From: Chloroflexota bacterium
Lineage (GTDB): Bacteria > Chloroflexota > Anaerolineae > Anaerolineales > Anaerolineaceae
Length of the DNA stretch: 7,588 bases
Direction: 5' to 3'
Assembly (NCBI GenBank): GCA_012800995.1
Contig: JAAZIH010000100.1
Location: forward strand, 1 to 7,588
Translations under genes and position numbers: made by a program
The notes under the pieces: model-generated
What the model was told of the DNA's origin: nothing
Database searches by the model: none
The model's input: the letters and a program-made list of their open reading frames with translations, nothing else
Shown: piece by piece, positions 1 to 5,693 of the stretch
Layout of the letters: the number at the start of each line of letters is the position of its first letter
Numbering within the stretch: position 1 is the stretch's first letter

Positions 1-223
1 AACGGGACTTATGAGCATGCCACCATTGTTTGACGATGCGGAGCTTAATCGCCCTTACTTCCGACAGTTGAGAGAACTGCTTCACTTTTTAAACGCGAAA
101 GATCCATCACTAAAATTACACGAATTGAGCATGGGAACCAGTTACGACTTTGTTGTCGCCATCGAGGAAGGAGCGACGATTGTGCGACTGGGAAGCATTT
201 TGTTGGGTGAGAGACAGCGCTAA
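1..223 (+). CDS. yggS: YggS/PLPBP-family pyridoxal 5'-phosphate-binding protein, 3' part only
   Basis: Only the C-terminal ~73 residues are visible. The frame is open to the left edge (codons ACG GGA CTT precede the first ATG at 11), so that ATG is internal and the true start is outside the window. The YggS C-terminal signature is clear: GLMSMPPLFDD, then RPYFRQLRELLHFL, then LSMGTSYDFVVAIEEGAT followed by VRLGSILLG. In the family these segments form the end of a TIM-like barrel that binds PLP (the Ser/Thr and Arg-x-Gly residues contact the phosphate). YggS proteins do no known catalysis and buffer PLP and amino/keto-acid pools in the cytoplasm. The stop TAA at 221-223 is 9 bases before yggT, the usual yggS-yggT pairing, so the two are probably co-transcribed. 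A Thr replaces the commoner Met in the LSMGMS motif, a mild variation. Family assignment is firm; precise function is inferred. Confidence 0.9.
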   Translation, partial: TGLMSMPPLFDDAELNRPYFRQLRELLHFLNAKDPSLKLHELSMGTSYDFVVAIEEGATIVRLGSILLGERQR

Positions 224-232
224 GGATAGAAA

Positions 233-493
233 ATGGAAACAGTCATCAGAGTAATCAATATTTTAGGTCAAATATTAGCTGTCTTAGTAGTGTTCTATGT
301 GCTTATTCAAATGATATTTCCTAAATCCGGAGCAGATGGCGTGCTGGGGCGCATGCTCAGCCCATTGCTCGATCCGATCCGAAAACGTGTGAAACCTTAT
401 AAAGGATTCGACTTCGCTCCACTCATCCTCCTGATAGCGATCTTAATTTTTCAAATTATTGTCGTTGCAGTTTTGGGCAATTTTGTAAAATAA
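233..493 (+). CDS. yggT: YggT-family small integral membrane protein (single YGGT repeat)
   Basis: This complete 86-residue protein has two predicted membrane helices (about residues 8-28 and 62-82) around a short loop. The loop carries the YGGT signature: LSPLLDPIRK (43-51), a following Pro (55), and the DF-P pattern (60-63, here DFAP). It has one YGGT unit, as in Gram-positive, cyanobacterial and plastid YlmG proteins, not the two-unit form of E. coli. YggT/YlmG proteins are linked to division-site or membrane-organisation functions (nucleoid and septum effects in cyanobacteria and chloroplasts, osmotic tolerance in E. coli), but no biochemical activity is established. The ATG follows AAGGATA (222-228) at a 4-base spacing; this site overlaps the upstream stop codon, so translation probably follows on from yggS. 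The TAA stop (491-493) touches the opposing gene's stop at 494-496. Confidence 0.9.
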   Translation: METVIRVINILGQILAVLVVFYVLIQMIFPKSGADGVLGRMLSPLLDPIRKRVKPYKGFDFAPLILLIAILIFQIIVVAVLGNFVK

Positions 494-530
494 CTATTTA
501 GCGTAAAGCATTCGTCCGCAGGTTTTACAA
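483..530. repeat. Imperfect hairpin: 8-bp inverted repeat spanning the two convergent stop codons
   Basis: TTGTAAAA at 483-490 is exactly inverted as TTTTACAA at 523-530, with a 32-base spacer containing both stop codons and a short GCG/CGC pair (501-503, 517-519). The stem is AT-rich and no T-run follows on either strand, so it does not look like a standard intrinsic terminator. It is the only symmetric element where the converging transcripts meet. Chance occurrence is quite possible. Confidence 0.3.
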
Positions 531-1195
531 TAGACAATCTCAGAAGGTGATTTGGCACGTTGTATGTCACCTGGCGCTACCCTAACTCCACAGGCATTAC
601 AGCTTGAATCGATAACTTCCGCGACCGCTCGCCCACCTTTACTTTTAAGTAAATCAACATAAGCCTGGTAGTTTGATGGCGATATCTGGGCGCGTAAACT
701 TTTGCGCTGTTCATTGACGCTGGGCAGTTTATCTTCAAGCTGCCTGGCTTCACCCATTAATTTTGAATGTTTTGTGGCAGTCTGGCTCTTTACATCTGAC
801 AGGTTTTCTTCAGCGGCTTTGAGGGCTTTTTGGCGTTCTTCAAGCGTTTCAAGTGCCAGGAACTGCTCATCAGCAAGTTCAGATAGATAATTAGTCAAGG
901 CTGCACTCTCTGCCTCAAGGTCTTGCAGTTCCTTGGGGTTGGTGATTTGACCACCAAAGAGCTTTGCCTGAGTGTATTTGAGCTTTAGGTTGCGTTCTTC
1001 AACCTGGTCATGGATTTTGGTGTAGGCTTGATTGGCAACGTTGAGCTGTTCTCTGACATCATCAACAAGGGATTGCGCTTTTTGGATGTTTAGGTCTGAA
1101 TTGATTGTTTTTTCAATTTCCCGTTGGCGGCTTAGAATTTTTAGGCGGATAAGGTCAAGTTGTTGTAACCTGAATAAGTTGAAAGATTCGCTCAT
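494..1195 (-). CDS. Coiled-coil protein with C-terminal C4 zinc ribbon (zf-RING_7 / CT398-HP0958-like)
   Basis: This 233-residue cytoplasmic protein is mostly a long, charged coiled coil (about residues 10-170, rich in Glu, Gln, Lys and Leu). It ends in a four-cysteine zinc ribbon: CNAC (199-202) and CKTC (223-226), 20 residues apart. The motif after the first helical arm, KLFGGQITNPKELQDLEAE (78-96), is the characteristic joint of this family. Relatives include Chlamydia CT398/CdsZ and Helicobacter HP0958/FlgZ, where the ribbon binds RNA or partner proteins such as sigma-54 and secretion components. In other phyla the role is unknown, and I do not assign one. The start is ATG at 1193-1195 behind GGAGG (1199-1203) with a short 3-base spacing; no better in-frame start is seen. 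The gene is 67 bases downstream of rodA and may be the last gene of the cell-shape operon, or use its own promoter (see 1219-1256). Confidence 0.85.
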   Translation of the reverse strand: MSESFNLFRLQQLDLIRLKILSRQREIEKTINSDLNIQKAQSLVDDVREQLNVANQAYTKIHDQVEERNLKLKYTQAKLFGGQITNPKELQDLEAESAALTNYLSELADEQFLALETLEERQKALKAAEENLSDVKSQTATKHSKLMGEARQLEDKLPSVNEQRKSLRAQISPSNYQAYVDLLKSKGGRAVAEVIDSSCNACGVRVAPGDIQRAKSPSEIVYCKTCGRMLYAK

Positions 1196-1198
1196 ATG

Positions 1199-1203
1199 CC
1201 TCC
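1199..1203 (-). promoter_or_regulatory. Ribosome binding site of the zinc-ribbon gene
   Basis: GGAGG on the minus strand, only 3 bases upstream of the ATG at 1193-1195. The match is strong and the spacing is shorter than the usual 5-9 bases, which may lower initiation. It still fixes the start, because no other start codon lies at a better distance. Confidence 0.6.
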
Positions 1204-1218
1204 AAGTGAAGAATTGTT

Positions 1219-1256
1219 TTATTGTATTGTAACACCGCGCGATTTATTATCGTAAA
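1219..1256 (-). promoter_or_regulatory. Candidate extended -10 promoter for the zinc-ribbon gene
   Basis: In the short gap after rodA, the minus strand reads TGTTACAAT at 1226-1234. This is a TGn extended -10 element joined to TACAAT, one mismatch from TATAAT. A second TACAAT overlaps it at 1221-1226. A weak -35 match, TTTACG (1251-1256), lies 19 bases upstream of the first -10, longer than ideal but tolerable with an extended -10. Transcription would start near 1219, giving a leader of about 24 bases that includes the GGAGG. The call rests on motif matching alone, and AT-rich gaps produce such matches by chance. Confidence 0.35.
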
Positions 1257-1262
1257 AAAGGT

Positions 1263-2387
1263 TTAGTTGGCGATAGCTTTTTCTTTAGGCAGGCTACGCA
1301 TGCGGATGCTTTGAACAATGCCAATGCCCAAAAGCATCGACACCAGCGAACTCCCACCATAACTAATGAAAGGCAGCGTTAAGCCTGTAACAGGTAAGAC
1401 GTTGAGGTTCACTCCAACATTTACCATCGTCTGGAACGCCATTAAAATGCCAAATCCATAGGCAACCAATGAGCCATAAGCGTCTGGCGCTTCTTTGGCG
1501 ATGACAAAACAGCGCACGATGATGAATACTAACAGAGCCAAGACAATGATTGTTCCCACGAAGCCAAATTCATGTGCCAGCACGGAAAAAATGAAGTCGT
1601 TGTGCCTAATTTTCAAAAAGCGTAATTGAACCTGAGAACCCTGACCGAAACCATTACCGAACCAACCACCACTGCCAATACTGATTTTGGCCTGATCAAC
1701 GTTGTAAGTATCTCCGTAACGCGCATTTTCATCGGGGCTTAAGAAGTTTGTAATACGTGATTTTTGATAATCTGCAAGATAAGGGAAGTCAAAGGCAAAG
1801 CTCAGGCCAATGAAAACCGCAAAGAACAAGACCGCGTAAAAGATGTACTTGATTTCCAAGCCACAAATCCAAAGCATGGTTGCCCAAATGACTAAAATAA
1901 CAATGCTTGTGCTGAGGTTTGGCTGCAGCATAATCCAGAGCACGATACCACTGGTGAGCAGGATGCTTCTGCCAATGGTTCCCCAATTGTTGATTTTGGC
2001 AATATTCGTGGCAAAGAAACTTGAGAGACTCAAGATGATAGCAATTTTAGCCAACTCTGCTGGTTGTAGAGTAACTAATCCAGTTTCAAGCCACCTTGCT
2101 GCGCCAAATCTGGCGGCGCCCATGATGAATACGAAAACCAGGAGAATAAGCACAAAGAGATAAAAAGGTTTGCTGATTGTTTGCCAAATGCGGTAATCGA
2201 AGGCTGCTGATGCAAAGAGCGCGACCAGACCGATGGCCATGAATATAGCCTGGCGTTTGGGGTGGCCTTCAAGGGTCGGGTTGCCAGCGATAGCGGAGCT
2301 AATCAGCGCGATGCCAAAGATACACAAGAGCAAAACCGCCGCAAAAAGGGGAATATCGAACCTTTTCCAGTAATCTCGAGTGTTCAT
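1263..2387 (-). CDS. rodA: RodA, SEDS-family peptidoglycan glycosyltransferase
   Basis: RodA polymerises lipid II into glycan strands during lateral wall growth, working with PBP2. This 374-residue protein is highly hydrophobic with about ten membrane helices, the family's usual size and layout. Visible landmarks are QPAELAK (108-114, with the conserved Glu111), GSGGWFGNGFGQGSQ (238-252), RHNDFIFSVLAHE (261-273), which holds the putative catalytic Asp264, and the FtsW/RodA/SpoVE signature at 323-347 (NVGVN, LPVTGLTLPF, SYGGSS). RodA rather than FtsW is supported by the neighbours mreBCD and mrdA. Three motifs depart from consensus: the usual LPE before the HTD motif is LKI, HTD is HND, and QPDLGT is QPNLST (155-160). 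The ATG overlaps the upstream stop as ATGA. Only a weak GGAA (2392-2395) precedes it, so translation probably depends on coupling to the minC-like gene. The three substitutions do not touch Glu111 or Asp264, so activity is expected. Confidence 0.95.
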   Translation of the reverse strand: MNTRDYWKRFDIPLFAAVLLLCIFGIALISSAIAGNPTLEGHPKRQAIFMAIGLVALFASAAFDYRIWQTISKPFYLFVLILLVFVFIMGAARFGAARWLETGLVTLQPAELAKIAIILSLSSFFATNIAKINNWGTIGRSILLTSGIVLWIMLQPNLSTSIVILVIWATMLWICGLEIKYIFYAVLFFAVFIGLSFAFDFPYLADYQKSRITNFLSPDENARYGDTYNVDQAKISIGSGGWFGNGFGQGSQVQLRFLKIRHNDFIFSVLAHEFGFVGTIIVLALLVFIIVRCFVIAKEAPDAYGSLVAYGFGILMAFQTMVNVGVNLNVLPVTGLTLPFISYGGSSLVSMLLGIGIVQSIRMRSLPKEKAIAN

Positions 2388-3085
2388 AGAATTCCAAAAC
2401 GCTTTTCTTTAAGAACATCAACCTTGATGTTTTGATCTTCTATCCAAATTCTAAGCGTGGCGCCTTTTCTTAATTTTTGGGGTAAGATGACTTCCGTGCC
2501 GTTCAAGCGGAAAATTGCGCCATCATAGGACAAGACAAAGATTTGGCTGTTGGGGCAGGAGCCTGACCCTGCGGATATTTCTCCAGCAGCTTTGCCCCAA
2601 ATGATGATGGAGTCATCCGCGCTAAGCGTCGCGTTAGCCTTTACGTCTCCAACGAGGCATAGTTTGCCTTCAAAATGGCGTTTTTGCTCGGAATCATTGG
2701 TGATGTCCTCCTCAAGCCAGGTTGTTTTTGCCAAGTCTAATTTACTGGAGACAGTTTCTTCTTGGGCTTTTGGCTCGCCATCGCGTTTGATTGAAGTCGG
2801 AATATCATAATTGGCAGCAGAATTGAGGGTCTCCTGGGACGTGCTCAGTATTGCCCACAGGCAAACGCCTTCGTCAGATAAGTCGCGCAAAAGTTTTGTG
2901 ATTTGCTCTTCATTCCAAGCGGTTTCACCCACATCCAGGGCGATCCTGCCGCCTTTGAAGAAACGCTCCTGACTTTGAATGCGTCTGATGAGTAAATCCC
3001 TTTGGGCAAAGCAGGAAATGGCTGGTAAGGTAATTAAAACCCCGCCCCGGTAACCTTTGATTGTCAGTTCAGGCGGTTGACTCAA
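2384..3085 (-). CDS. minC: MinC-like septum-site protein, TTG start
   Basis: MinC proteins inhibit FtsZ assembly, with an N-terminal FtsZ-acting domain and a C-terminal beta-helix that dimerises and binds MinD. This 233-residue protein matches that plan: an alpha/beta N-domain (about 1-95), a polar linker rich in Glu, Lys and Ser (about 96-135), and a C-domain from about 138. The C-domain is aligned by LVGDVKANATLSADDSIIIW (144-163), GKAAGEISAG (164-173) and SQIFVLSYDGAIFRLNG (180-196), patterns that follow E. coli MinC closely in order and spacing. The RSGQ MinD-contact motif expected near residue 130 is absent. No minD lies in the window. The start is TTG, fixed by AGGAGGT five bases upstream; the protein has no other methionine, so no downstream ATG is possible. 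It overlaps mrdA by TTGA and rodA by ATGA. Fold assignment is good; whether it regulates division, elongation or both is open. Confidence 0.82.
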   Translation of the reverse strand: MSQPPELTIKGYRGGVLITLPAISCFAQRDLLIRRIQSQERFFKGGRIALDVGETAWNEEQITKLLRDLSDEGVCLWAILSTSQETLNSAANYDIPTSIKRDGEPKAQEETVSSKLDLAKTTWLEEDITNDSEQKRHFEGKLCLVGDVKANATLSADDSIIIWGKAAGEISAGSGSCPNSQIFVLSYDGAIFRLNGTEVILPQKLRKGATLRIWIEDQNIKVDVLKEKRFGIL

Positions 3086-5184
3086 TTGCCACCTCCTGGA
3101 TTTCTTAGGGCTTCATCGATGGCTTTCTGTTCAAAGTAGAAGTCTATCACGCGACGCACAATTGGCGCGCTCACGGCGGAGCCTTCGCTACCGTTATAAA
3201 CGAAGGATACAACAGCGATTTCAGGGTCATCCTGAGGTGCGTAACCAACAAACCAGGCATGGGCAGGCCAGTTGCCGGGCACGCAAAGGTTTTCGCGGTT
3301 TGCCCAGTCGTCACAGTATTCCGCGGTACCTGTTTTGCCGGCGACACCTTTATCATCGCCTTCAAAAAGGTCAGAGGCAGTACCGCCAGGAAATGTCACT
3401 TCTTCCATGCCGCGCTTGGCAAATTCCAGAACCCACGGTTCAACCGCTTTGAATTCGCCGGTTTTGTTGTTGCCGATATAGCTTTCAATGAGTTCATCTT
3501 TGGTGATATCCCAAAGCATTTTTGGTTCAAAGCTGCTAATGATGTTCCCTTCCGAGTCAGTTGTTTTTGAAATAAGGCTGATCTGCATGTGTTTGCCATC
3601 ATTGGCAAGCGTTCCAATCGAATGAAGTACCTGAAGTGGTGTTGCCAGAACATAACCCTGTCCAACTGCTGCGAGATAGGTGTCGCCGGTTGCCCAGTTT
3701 TCACCTTGATTGAGACGTTTCCAGGTGGGGTTGGGCAGGAGTCCATCAGCTTCACCGGGGAGTTCGATGCCGGTCAGTTGTCCATAACCGATGGCATGGG
3801 CGTATTCATTCATGCGCCAAATGCCTAATCCATTTTCGGCAACTTCATCGCCATAACCTCCGCCGATCTTGTAGAAATAGACATTGCAGGACCATTTCAC
3901 GCCATTAATAAAATTGACCGGTCCATGTCCATTTTCATCCCAGCAGACATAATCCTGGGTCATGGTAATGCGTTCGCCCTCAATAAATTTTTGCTCAAGA
4001 GTGATTCGCCCGGGGTCATCGATTGTATCCCAGGGTCCAATGACACCTTCATTTAAGGCACCAATGGCGGTTGCCATTTTATAAACAGAGCCAGGAGGCA
4101 ATTCCGAAGAAATGGCTTTGTTTAACAGCGGTTTTGCTTCATCTATGCTAAGTTGTTCATAGTAATCACCAGGAATAAACTGTGCCATGCGGTTATTTTC
4201 GTAACTGGGGATAGATACCATGGCCAAAATTTCACCGGTTTTAACATTCATGGCAATCACTACACCTGTTGTGCTAAGGATTTCACCACGCCATTCTAAA
4301 TATCGCTGGTTCCAGATTTCAAGCTCTGAGATGAGTGCCTCGCGCGCTGCTTTTTGAAGGCGATAATCGATAGTGAGGTACACATCCTGTCCCGGTACAG
4401 GCTCAATGGGTTCTTCAATATCGCGGATAATCTCGCCACCGACATTGACTTCGACGACGCGTTTTCCGTTAGTACCTCCCAGGATATCTTGCAGCGAATT
4501 TTCAACACCCATGTATCCGACCTTGTCACGGCCAGAGACGAAACCCTGATCGGTATAATAATCTACCAGGATTTCAGGAATAGGACCTAAAAAGCCAATC
4601 AATTCCGCGGTGACTTCACCGGTAGGATATTCACGGATTGATTCGATTTCCACGCTGACGCCTGGCCAGTCGTTATTTTTTTCAGTGACCTGCATGGCAA
4701 CTTCCTTGCTAACGTTGCACTTGACACGCGTGGGGGAATAGGGCCAAAGTGAACCGGCAATCTGTACGATTTGCTCAATGCCAAAATCGGTGTAACAAGG
4801 TGTAAACAGAGCGGACGTTTCTTCGTTGACTTCCCCGCGACTAACCGGGATGTCCAGAAGCACGCTTAATTCGCGGAAGATCTCAAAGGTTTTTCCTTCA
4901 GATGCGGGTAGTTCAGCAGGTGTAATGGCCACGTGAAAAACAGGCACATTGCGGGCTAACAACATACCATTGCGATCGTAGATCATACCGCGTTGAGTAG
5001 GGATGCTTATATGGCGTATTCGGTTTTCTTCCGCTTGCGCGCGGAAGCTGGAACCTTGAATAATTTGTAAATCGAACAAGGTGAAAGTGTAAAAAAGGAA
5101 AACGAGTGTGATAACCAAAAATATCCATCGAAAACGACCAAGCGCGATGGTTGGTTTTTCGTATTGTTGATTGTCGTTGTTCAT
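3082..5184 (-). CDS. mrdA: Penicillin-binding protein 2 (class B PBP, elongasome transpeptidase)
   Basis: PBP2 crosslinks peptide stems of new lateral peptidoglycan and activates RodA. This 700-residue protein has a short cytoplasmic N-terminus, one membrane anchor (about 20-42), a PBP dimerisation domain opening with QRGMIYDRNG (64-73), and a transpeptidase domain. All three active-site motifs are present: SVYK (366-369, nucleophile Ser366), SCN (432-434) and KTGT (617-620). A family-typical CW-GHG stretch (414-421) precedes SCN. Asp386, Cys414, His420 and Cys433 are spaced like the zinc ligands described in some PBP2 proteins. The length exceeds the usual ~620-650 residues. Apparent additions are around 288-306, 391-410 and 545-600, the last between the SxN and KTG motifs. 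The start ATG has AAAGGAG (5192-5198) at 7-base spacing and overlaps the mreD stop as ATGA. PBP2 rather than PBP3/FtsI is supported by the mreBCD and rodA context. Confidence 0.96.
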   Translation of the reverse strand: MNNDNQQYEKPTIALGRFRWIFLVITLVFLFYTFTLFDLQIIQGSSFRAQAEENRIRHISIPTQRGMIYDRNGMLLARNVPVFHVAITPAELPASEGKTFEIFRELSVLLDIPVSRGEVNEETSALFTPCYTDFGIEQIVQIAGSLWPYSPTRVKCNVSKEVAMQVTEKNNDWPGVSVEIESIREYPTGEVTAELIGFLGPIPEILVDYYTDQGFVSGRDKVGYMGVENSLQDILGGTNGKRVVEVNVGGEIIRDIEEPIEPVPGQDVYLTIDYRLQKAAREALISELEIWNQRYLEWRGEILSTTGVVIAMNVKTGEILAMVSIPSYENNRMAQFIPGDYYEQLSIDEAKPLLNKAISSELPPGSVYKMATAIGALNEGVIGPWDTIDDPGRITLEQKFIEGERITMTQDYVCWDENGHGPVNFINGVKWSCNVYFYKIGGGYGDEVAENGLGIWRMNEYAHAIGYGQLTGIELPGEADGLLPNPTWKRLNQGENWATGDTYLAAVGQGYVLATPLQVLHSIGTLANDGKHMQISLISKTTDSEGNIISSFEPKMLWDITKDELIESYIGNNKTGEFKAVEPWVLEFAKRGMEEVTFPGGTASDLFEGDDKGVAGKTGTAEYCDDWANRENLCVPGNWPAHAWFVGYAPQDDPEIAVVSFVYNGSEGSAVSAPIVRRVIDFYFEQKAIDEALRNPGGGN
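3091..3097 (-). promoter_or_regulatory. Perfect Shine-Dalgarno for the TTG start of minC
   Basis: AGGAGGT on the minus strand, five bases before the TTG at 3083-3085. It lies inside mrdA, where it encodes part of the terminal Pro-Gly-Gly-Gly-Asn of PBP2. The full anti-16S match at ideal spacing decides the non-ATG start and offsets the weak TTG codon. Confidence 0.8.
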
Positions 5185-5684
5185 GCTTCGGCTCCTTTCG
5201 GAGTAATCATGCGGTTAGCTTCCTGAACGATGGCGTGAATGAGCATGGAAAGCAGTATGTTCAACAAGACAGAAGGAAGCAATATTTCAAAAAGCGCTGT
5301 TGGCAGATCAAAGGGAACACGCTTTATAAAAAGTAAGGCAATGTTTATCCCATGCCAGGCGAGTGTAGCAACGAAAGTGAGCAAATACATGCTCAGTAAT
5401 GGTGTTTGCATAATTCGCTTGCGGATTTCTTGCGCGCTTAGAAAAACCGCGAAGTAAAACAAAAGTGGCACAAAAAAGGGCAGGGCGGAAATCGCGCCCA
5501 CAATCGCGCCAAAGATTAAGATCATGATCCAAAGTCGTTTTGCGTCTGAATTAAGGCAGAGCGCGATGATGAAAAGCAAAACAAGATCTGCGCAGCCAGA
5601 AAGCAAGGTCCAGCGGCTAAAAATGCCATATTGCAGCATAAGGGCTATCATGAAGCCAAGCGAACTTAACACATACTCAATCAT
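5181..5684 (-). CDS. mreD: MreD, integral membrane rod-shape protein
   Basis: MreD is a small membrane protein that joins MreC in the elongasome and helps regulate PBP2-RodA. This 167-residue protein is almost entirely hydrophobic, with five or six predicted membrane helices (about 4-24, 31-46, 51-67, 68-85, 95-120 and 133-154) and a short polar tail. The length matches the family (about 160-180). MreD sequences are poorly conserved, so the call rests on topology, length and the position between mreC and mrdA, which is diagnostic. The start ATG is 9 bases after the mreC stop, with a modest AAGGT (5691-5695) at 6-base spacing that overlaps that stop. The stop overlaps the mrdA start as ATGA. 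Confidence 0.9.
   Translation of the reverse strand: MIEYVLSSLGFMIALMLQYGIFSRWTLLSGCADLVLLFIIALCLNSDAKRLWIMILIFGAIVGAISALPFFVPLLFYFAVFLSAQEIRKRIMQTPLLSMYLLTFVATLAWHGINIALLFIKRVPFDLPTALFEILLPSVLLNILLSMLIHAIVQEANRMITPKGAEA
5192..5198 (-). promoter_or_regulatory. Ribosome binding site of mrdA
   Basis: AAAGGAG on the minus strand, seven bases before the ATG at 5182-5184 and within the last codons of mreD. A strong site plus the ATGA overlap suggests mrdA is translated efficiently, both independently and by coupling. Confidence 0.65.
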
Positions 5685-5693
5685 CGAAAAACC

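Noticed and set aside
11..223. A complete 70-residue small gene starting at ATG 11
   Set aside because: The frame is open upstream and the product is clearly the C-terminal end of YggS, which is normally about 220-240 residues. It is a window-edge fragment.
494..1195. DksA/TraR-type transcription factor for the coiled-coil zinc protein
   Set aside because: DksA has a shorter hairpin with acidic tip residues and a different cysteine arrangement. The KLFGGQITNPKELQDLEAE joint and the end-placed CNAC/CKTC ribbon fit the CT398/HP0958 family.
1254..1290. Intrinsic terminator after rodA (six-T run at 1254-1259 on the minus strand)
   Set aside because: The only stem that can pair before it is AAAAAG/CTTTTT with a loop of about 16 bases. 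It has no GC core and would be too weak.
1263..2387. FtsW or SpoVE instead of RodA
   Set aside because: The shared signature does not separate them, but the operon with mreBCD and mrdA (PBP2), not ftsI/murG genes, points to RodA.
3162..3570. Several plus-strand open frames inside mrdA
   Set aside because: They lie opposite a strongly conserved transpeptidase domain, overlap each other in different frames, and show no recognisable protein features. They are shadows of the real gene.
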